This document shows, in pieces, positions 59,044-64,000 of a stretch of 64,000 bases of DNA (position 1 is the first letter of the stretch; the number at the start of each line of letters is the position of its first letter). The position numbers were made by a program, and so were the translations under genes. The notes below the pieces were generated by a model that worked only from the letters and a program-made list of their open reading frames with translations, was not told the DNA's origin and made no database searches. Source of the stretch: Symsagittifera roscoffensis (taxonomy: Eukaryota > Xenacoelomorpha > Acoela > Convolutidae); the NCBI RefSeq assembly GCF_963678635.1, contig NC_087067.1, positions 46,676,001 to 46,740,000 on the forward strand. The letters are read 5' to 3'.

Positions 59044-60000
59044 TATTAAAATATATTGTTACAAAAAAAATCGTCGAGAGTTGTTTGGTCATTTATTGTG
59101 CCCAGCACGCAAGCGGCATTCGCAATCTGTATTGCCAGGGAGATTTTCTTCTTAATCAATAGCCTAATTGTTGTGATAACCTTACTAAATAGTTTCGAGA
59201 TTGGAAATGAGAGACGATAGTGACGTATCTGGAGCTGCTTGTTCCTGGTCGGACTCCACTGGCTCCTCTATACCTGCTCACCACTACCCTGACGTTGGCG
59301 ATCTGGCGAAGCTATACTACACTGACCAGGAGATGAACAAGATGATGGCATCTCTCAAGAAGGACTCGTTGATGTGTCTGCTCCGGGAGGCACTCAGTCA
59401 GCTAATTGAATCTAAGTCATCTCTACCAATGATTTCAACCATTAACGATAAATCTGACAAACTTCTTGAGAAAACGTACACGTCTGTTGTTACACATACC
59501 CAAAGCTCGGGCAGCTTGACTAATGATCAAAACTCTGGGCACCATGTTACCTTTTACCACGATCTAAACCACAAACTGACGACTCGCATCGTTTCAAAGT
59601 TCGTATATCTGGGCTACCTGATGTACCTGATACGCCTATGTACAACCGCATACTTGACAAAACCGCTGTACAGGACAAGATGACAAATATGGGTCTGTCT
59701 GGCACCATCGTCGACTGCTACCGGAAGGGACGCTACATTGCTGGCAGATGTCGCAATGTCGGCGTTCAATTTAGCGCTAAGTTTGACGCAAACGTTTTTG
59801 TATCGAAGGCGATTCGCGAACACTTGTATAAAAACAAAGGTCTTGTGATAACAATGGAGCTCTCAGAAGCAGATTGTGCATTAGAACGCGCACTACTCAA
59901 AAAACGATATGATCTTATCCAGTCGGGTGTCAACAAAATTGAACTGAAGATCCGAAAACTTAAATTTTATAGGAAAGATTTGGTTGTCGATCTCGATTGA
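59044..60000 (+). pseudogene. Non-LTR retrotransposon copy 2: ORF1, frameshifted
   Basis: 59201-59683 encodes the same N-terminal ORF1 segment as 57763-58245 with a few substitutions. Near 59590 the conserved frame shifts: the continuation is read from about 59600 to 60000 and contains LPDVPDTPMYNRILD, SGTIVDCYRKGRYIAGRCR and VFVSKAIREHLY, a pattern typical of ORF1 proteins of CR1/L2-type elements, which bind the element RNA. The shift is shared with the upstream duplicate, so it predates the duplication. Confidence 0.72.
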
Positions 60001-60049
60001 CAACTTCTGAACTCAACTACTGTTCTATATCTAAACGCGAAAATACTGC

Positions 60050-60932
60050 TATCAATTGATCGCCGATTGAATCTGTTGAACCTAGCAATTGCGGATGTCT
60101 GATGCGGATGTTATCTGTGTCACTGAAACGTGGTTTGACCGAACTCTACAAACGTTTTCCTCGTTGGAACTATGTTACCCTGGCTCGGCAGGAGCGCCAG
60201 AACGGTAGTCATGGCGGGGTTATCTTGGGAAAGAGGCATTTATCTGCAAGCAGCATTGGCACCAATATGGATTACTGGTGTGCTGTTAAACTGAAGCTGG
60301 GCAAATCGTCTCACGTGATAGCTGTACTGTATAATCCTCCTCTAATGATCGTTTTTCGAGTACCAAATATTGACCTGATCACCCTTCTCCAATTACTACG
60401 AGACCACGACAAGCACTTTGTGATTTGCGGCGACTTTAATGTACCCAATAGACACTGGGATTCTCTCTCCTCCCCGCTGTCTGATGATATGGATTTTTGT
60501 GACTCTTTGTTTGAACAAAATTTGAAGCAATTGGTCGACATGCCTACACACTCTTCTGGAAATATTCTTGATTTATTGATCACTTCAAACAAATTTGTAT
60601 CTGTCCAAACAATTTCCCCAGTGTTGTTCTCTGATCATTTTTCTATTGTCTTCTCTATCTATACGGCTTCTCCTATCAAGAGACACTCATCTTTTTCGGC
60701 ACGGCAAACTTTCAGTACTTCGCTTCGAAATTACCCCAATCTTCAGTACGACCTTTCCACAAATATCTTTTCTCTAGTCTACTTTGAGTATTGGGACGCA
60801 TGTCTTTTCTCTATACTTAAGCCATTTGTACCACTAAAGCGAAATATCCGGAACATACTACCCTCGTTTTACAGTTCGCATAGTGTCCACCTCTTCAACA
60901 AATGTAGTACGGCTTTGCGTCGATATATATGA
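60050..60932 (+). pseudogene. Non-LTR retrotransposon copy 2: endonuclease domain
   Basis: An apurinic-like endonuclease (EEP fold) is visible: DADVICVTETWFD in one frame at about 60098-60140, then after a frameshift CGDFNVPNRHW, GNILDLLIT and LFSDHFSIVFSIY in the frame 60102-60932. Glu of TETW, Asp/Asn of GDFN and Asp/His of SDH are the catalytic residues of this fold, which nicks target DNA for reverse transcription. At least one frameshift inactivates it. Confidence 0.85.
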
Positions 60933-60958
60933 CTGCTCTCTGATATAAACGATTATAT

Positions 60959-61609
60959 GTGTTAGACGATTTATCGTTCTCTGTTGACCTCAACAAGATT
61001 GCCTATGTTGACAAGTTCTCTGAAACCAACTCTTCGCTTTATAATTGTTTTAAACTTTTGCGCTCACTTTCCTGCGATTCCGACATACCAGAAACTATGT
61101 TCCGCGATATTCCATATGCCCCACTATCTGATTCTCGTGCAATTGCAAATGGGTTCAACACTTTCTTTGGATCGGTTTTGCTACTAAAGCTACTTCCTAT
61201 ATCTCTCAGGCTTCAATTAAATGATCTGATTCTGTTAAGCAAACTGGTAAATGGAAAGTACGGTGTTGATATCTGGTCCTATGTGCAGTTGAAATACCTT
61301 GACCTGGTCTTCGGCGCACCAACCAGCCGCTCTTTGAAATACCGCTTTGTCGATTAAAAAAAGATTGATTCATCGTTTTACCACAGAGTGTGCTATCTAG
61401 CCAATAGACTTCATATCGAGACACGTATTTCTGTATTTGATCACCCAAAAGCTTTCAAAACTGATGTATCCAATCTCTTTATAACTTTCTTGAACGACAC
61501 GTATAATCGCAGCAACTCTTGCAGTAAATTCGTTTTTTGTTATTGTTTAAATTGCCGATTGTGCAATAATAAGCTGTTATCATGTAACAAGTCACTTCAT
61601 TTTATGTAA
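60959..61609 (+). pseudogene. Non-LTR retrotransposon copy 2: C-terminal tail joined to the linker, reverse transcriptase missing
   Basis: The frame begins with the linker before reverse transcriptase (IANGFNTFFGSV) and passes at about 61175 directly into the C-terminal tail (LLPISLRLQLNDLILLSKLV, then RLHIETRISVF in the frame 61388-61609). The fingers, palm and YADD box are all absent. This is a deletion derivative that could move only with help. Confidence 0.75.
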
Positions 61610-61940
61610 CATTCGCCCGGAAGATACATATCGACGGATAACAAAACTAAGTCTTAAGACGACTGGCTAGCGTCTAAACAGAGCTTTGCATGTTTTTCAC
61701 CGTCTCTACCAAGCCAGTACTTTTCGGTGGTCTTTCTTACATCGGGTCGACAAAAACGTTACTGCTCTCCGGCTTCGACCAGAACGCTCAAATTAACTGA
61801 ATTACATGCAAAAATAGTGAGCTCATGGCTGGGTCTCAGTATCCCCAGACCACGAGGTCACTCCTAAAAACAGGGCTACTACTTATCATATTACTATTGT
61901 TTTTGTTCAGTAGATAAAAATCATCATCTCCATCGAAGAT
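61610..61940 (+). mobile_element. Probable 3' untranslated end of LINE copy 2
   Basis: This is non-coding sequence ending in a short ATC-rich repeat (ATAAAAATCATCATCTCC), like the microsatellite tails of this class of elements. The exact end is uncertain. 61941-62042 holds nothing I recognise before the LTR. Confidence 0.45.
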
Positions 61941-62173
61941 GGATCAACCCTTTCCCCCAACTCCTAGCACCTCATCCTTGTCAAAACTAATCAAAATATC
62001 AGTTAAATTCAAGTCAGGACATGACAGGATGCTAAAAGTTTATGTGAGTTAATAAAAGTTTCCGTCCCGAGACCCTTCCGGATTCTTGAATCCGCCGAAT
62101 CAAGCTCCTTACTCTTGATTTCTTGCTAATCCGGAAGGCTGGTTCTCACCCTTCACCGTTCTTGGCAACGGCC

Positions 62174-62205
62174 TTGCAACTATTGTAGCAGCACAATAGT
62201 TGCAA
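62174..62205. other. Perfect 13-bp hairpin in the LTR
   Basis: TTGCAACTATTGT and its exact complement are separated by six bases (AGCAGC). The position in the 3' half of the LTR would place the hairpin in the R/U5 part of the transcript. Confidence 0.6.
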
Positions 62206-62344
62206 CTCGGAACGTTCTCTGCTATTCTGTAGTTCGTTGTCGTTTTCCAATCTCGATTTTCGTACTGTTCGCAATCGCAGATAAAAGTTGTTGTTTTTCA
62301 CTCGCTTTTTGTTAAAATGGCCGTTTCAGCATTTCTCAGAAATG

Positions 62345-62352
62345 TGACGTCA
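62345..62352. promoter_or_regulatory. CRE-type palindrome in the LTR
   Basis: TGACGTCA, the full consensus for CREB/ATF factors, lies about 170 bp into the LTR on the coding strand, where U3 promoter elements are expected. Function is inferred. Confidence 0.4.
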
Positions 62353-62522
62353 TCATTCGAATTTTTGAAAATTTAAAATACTAGAATATTCTAGCCCTCA
62401 CCGTTTGGCTAAACGTTCCAATAACGTCGCTAATCCTTCGAAATCATCAACTCGGAAGGCTTACTGCTCAAAATTCGAATCCTGCATAAATTGCATTTTG
62501 GCCATTCTGGTCGAATGTCACA

Positions 62523-62532
62523 TACTCCCCGG
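62523..62532 (-). other. Polypurine tract-like sequence
   Basis: On the coding strand CCGGGGAGTA abuts the TGTGA start of the LTR. A short G-rich purine run in this place primes plus-strand synthesis in LTR retroelements. Confidence 0.5.
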
Positions 62533-62664
62533 ACAGTCCGGTCAATGTCCTCATTGAATCGCGCAATGTTCTAAATGGTTACAGTGTCATCGAACAGAAT
62601 TTACAAAATGCACGAAATTACTTTTACCTACGTCACATCGACTCACTGCAGAATATAAATGGCA
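62533..62664. other. 3' untranslated segment of the LTR element
   Basis: This is 132 bp between the stop codon of the macro-domain frame and the purine tract. No further frame is seen. Confidence 0.5.
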
Positions 62665-64000
62665 TCATACTACATCACTATAGCCTATACTTAAGTAATA
62701 TTTCTTATGTAGATATACTTGTATGTTCGTATCAGAGAATATCACGTGTACAAGCGCGTACAATTCACGAGGATGCAGTCTTCCTCTATTTGGATCGTAC
62801 ACTGGAAGCGAGAGCTCCTTCACGTCCATTTCCACAAGGAAGTCCCTCAGCCTCGTCAAAGACAAGACTAGGTTTTCTGGGTCCACGTGCTGCTTCTCCG
62901 TCGCCCTCGTTACCAAGAAGCACAAGTACTTTCCCGTTATCTGCGACACCGGCGGGGGTAAGGCTGCTACGCCCCCTATCCCTGGTCTTTGCTTCCAAAG
63001 GAATTCCACGTTTTTATATTCCCTCTTAAAATCTGCCGCTAGCGCCGTCCTAAAACTCATGTCTGCGGTGATAGCTACCGCACATGTTCTGTTTGTGAGT
63101 ATGAAATCACTGTCAGTTAGTATTATGTTACTAGAATATTCATTTGGTAAATTAAAATATGACTCAACTACCCTGCCTATGTCAGGTTTCTTAGGTTCTT
63201 CACCTGTTTCTGCTTCTAAGTTTCCTGTTTCTCTTGCTATTCTCAATTTTTTTATTATCAAGTTTTCAGTGTGGGTAAATCCTACCCCCACTCCCCGGAC
63301 AAAAATATCCATCGGCGTCCCCGTCGATCGCATACCGGGTATTAAGTCAAGATTAGAAGCTGGAATGAGAAGTTGTCCTTCCTGGGCAGCCCAGGAAGGA
63401 TCATCTCGTTCGGTCTTAATGTATTTCGCGCTTTCGCGATCTACGTCTTGAATCGTAACGCTGGTCTTTTCAGGGTCTGATGTCATTTCGTTCAGCCACT
63501 CTAAGACACGCAGGTTCGTCAGGTCTTGTTCATTTGACTGCTGTTGCTCATCGTCGAACTCCACCTCGGGTTTCGACCAGTCGTCAACCCACTCATCGTT
63601 GTGATCATCGACTATGTCAATGTCCTGTGACACTGTTATTTCCTCTAAACCCACTACTTCCTCCACTATTTTCTTTAGATCTATCCTATCCACTACAAAG
63701 TCGTCACCGTAAGGATTGTATTTCTTTCTTAGTCTCGTCCCGTCTTTCTGACGAGTCTGCATCATGAACGGAAGATCTGGTTCCATGTTCTTGGGAACCT
63801 CTGTCTGTTCGGAATCCTGCCAATCTTCCTCTGCGTAGGGCAAGGTTTCATCGTCCGCTTCGATCTGTTCGTTTGGATCCAGGTCCAATGGTGTATCCGT
63901 ACCTTCCTCTACGACTTCGTTTCCATCGTTCTTCTCCCTGGTGCCTTTTTCATTGACCTCACAAGCAGGATCCATCATTAGATAATCCCCTTCTTCCATG
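62665..64000 (-). CDS. C-terminal part of an LTR-retroelement polyprotein with a macro domain (partial at right edge)
   Basis: This open frame runs for 444 residues from the window edge to a TGA at 62667-62665. The ATG at 63999 is probably internal, because the frame is open to the edge. Residues 1-75 are acidic. Residues 81-106 (QTRQKDGTRLRKKYNPYGDD and following) resemble the Arg/Lys-Tyr-Gly-Asp stretch found after the integrase in retroelement Pol proteins. A second acidic linker follows. Residues about 290-435 match a macro domain of the Poa1/OARD1 group: NIILTDSDF, AVAITADMS, GIGGVAAL, KYLCFLVTR, ENLVLSLTRL, LSLPV, VHVIFSDTNIQVYL. Such domains bind ADP-ribose or remove it from proteins. 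At the place of the usual catalytic Gly-Leu-Asp loop the protein reads DPNRGRL, so the catalytic Asp seems absent and binding rather than hydrolysis is likelier. The frame is intact, and an LTR lies 142 bp downstream. Confidence 0.75.
   Translation of the reverse strand, partial: MEEGDYLMMDPACEVNEKGTREKNDGNEVVEEGTDTPLDLDPNEQIEADDETLPYAEEDWQDSEQTEVPKNMEPDLPFMMQTRQKDGTRLRKKYNPYGDDFVVDRIDLKKIVEEVVGLEEITVSQDIDIVDDHNDEWVDDWSKPEVEFDDEQQQSNEQDLTNLRVLEWLNEMTSDPEKTSVTIQDVDRESAKYIKTERDDPSWAAQEGQLLIPASNLDLIPGMRSTGTPMDIFVRGVGVGFTHTENLIIKKLRIARETGNLEAETGEEPKKPDIGRVVESYFNLPNEYSSNIILTDSDFILTNRTCAVAITADMSFRTALAADFKREYKNVEFLWKQRPGIGGVAALPPPVSQITGKYLCFLVTRATEKQHVDPENLVLSLTRLRDFLVEMDVKELSLPVYDPNRGRLHPRELYALVHVIFSDTNIQVYLHKKYYLSIGYSDVV

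Larger units (their letters stand above)
62043..62522 (-). mobile_element. Long terminal repeat (3' LTR), 480 bp
   Basis: The segment is bounded by TGTGA and TCACA, an inverted 5-bp terminus of the TG...CA type. It lies directly downstream of the open frame, preceded on the coding strand by a purine tract. Inside are a perfect hairpin, a CRE palindrome and an 11-bp inverted repeat CCTTCCGGATT/AATCCGGAAGG at 62080-62141. The matching 5' LTR would lie beyond the right edge, so LTR identity rests on ends, position and purine tract rather than on a second copy. Confidence 0.72.

Noticed and set aside
59614-59823. Minus-strand frame within LINE ORF1
   Set aside because: Antisense shadow of the ORF1 continuation on the plus strand.
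62723-63451. 242-residue frame on the plus strand
   Set aside because: It is the antisense shadow of the macro-domain frame, which has recognisable motifs and an adjacent LTR in the right orientation.

Overview
The window looks like invertebrate animal nuclear DNA. It is very AT-rich and full of homopolymers, microsatellites and dispersed repeats. Its two cellular genes are animal-type genes, one of them split by canonical GT/AG introns of 0.3 to 18 kb, and its mobile elements are non-LTR (CR1/L2/jockey-like) and LTR retroelements plus MITE- and SINE-like repeats. I cannot name the species or phylum from sequence alone.

Right half to left edge, minus strand: eight consecutive in-phase coding exons, from 55,462 down to 14,763, encode the first 713 codons of a cytosolic carboxypeptidase of the CCP2/CCP3 (AGBL2/AGBL3) type. 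It carries the zinc-binding HPGES and DMHGH motifs; the last catalytic exon or exons would lie beyond the left edge. Within its 17.9-kb intron 7, on the same strand, sits a complete uninterrupted reading frame for a lysosomal alpha-mannosidase (GH38, MAN2B1-like; 26,226-29,201). It is a nested, intronless gene.

Introns: nearly everything else between 1 and 55 kb is repeats. The main families are: (B) a roughly 450-bp MITE-like repeat with inverted ends and a 3'-terminal hairpin, about fifteen copies; (C) three copies of an element built around a tandem array of 155-168 bp units; (D) and (E) two MITE families with GGCTCTTTTCCA and CAGGGGCGGAT ends, whose best copies keep 8-bp target duplications; (A) tRNA-like SINE heads, mostly on the minus strand; and a GCGAAGC-hairpin head module. 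There are also a TATC microsatellite with a duplicated flank (10.2-10.9 kb) and a pair of perfect long palindromes (11.5-12.1 kb) whose 24-nt loops are identical although their arms are unrelated.

55.7-61.9 kb, plus strand: decayed non-LTR retrotransposons. One copy holds a reverse transcriptase with stop codons. A second holds ORF1, endonuclease and C-terminal tail but lacks the reverse transcriptase core. The 5' part of ORF1 is duplicated 1.44 kb upstream.

62.0-64.0 kb, minus strand: the 3' end of an LTR retroelement, consisting of a 480-bp LTR, a purine tract and an open reading frame that leaves the window. Its end resembles the region following an integrase and is then joined to a macro (ADP-ribose-binding) domain of the Poa1/OARD1 kind. 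This macro-domain tail and the twin palindromes are the two most unusual things seen.
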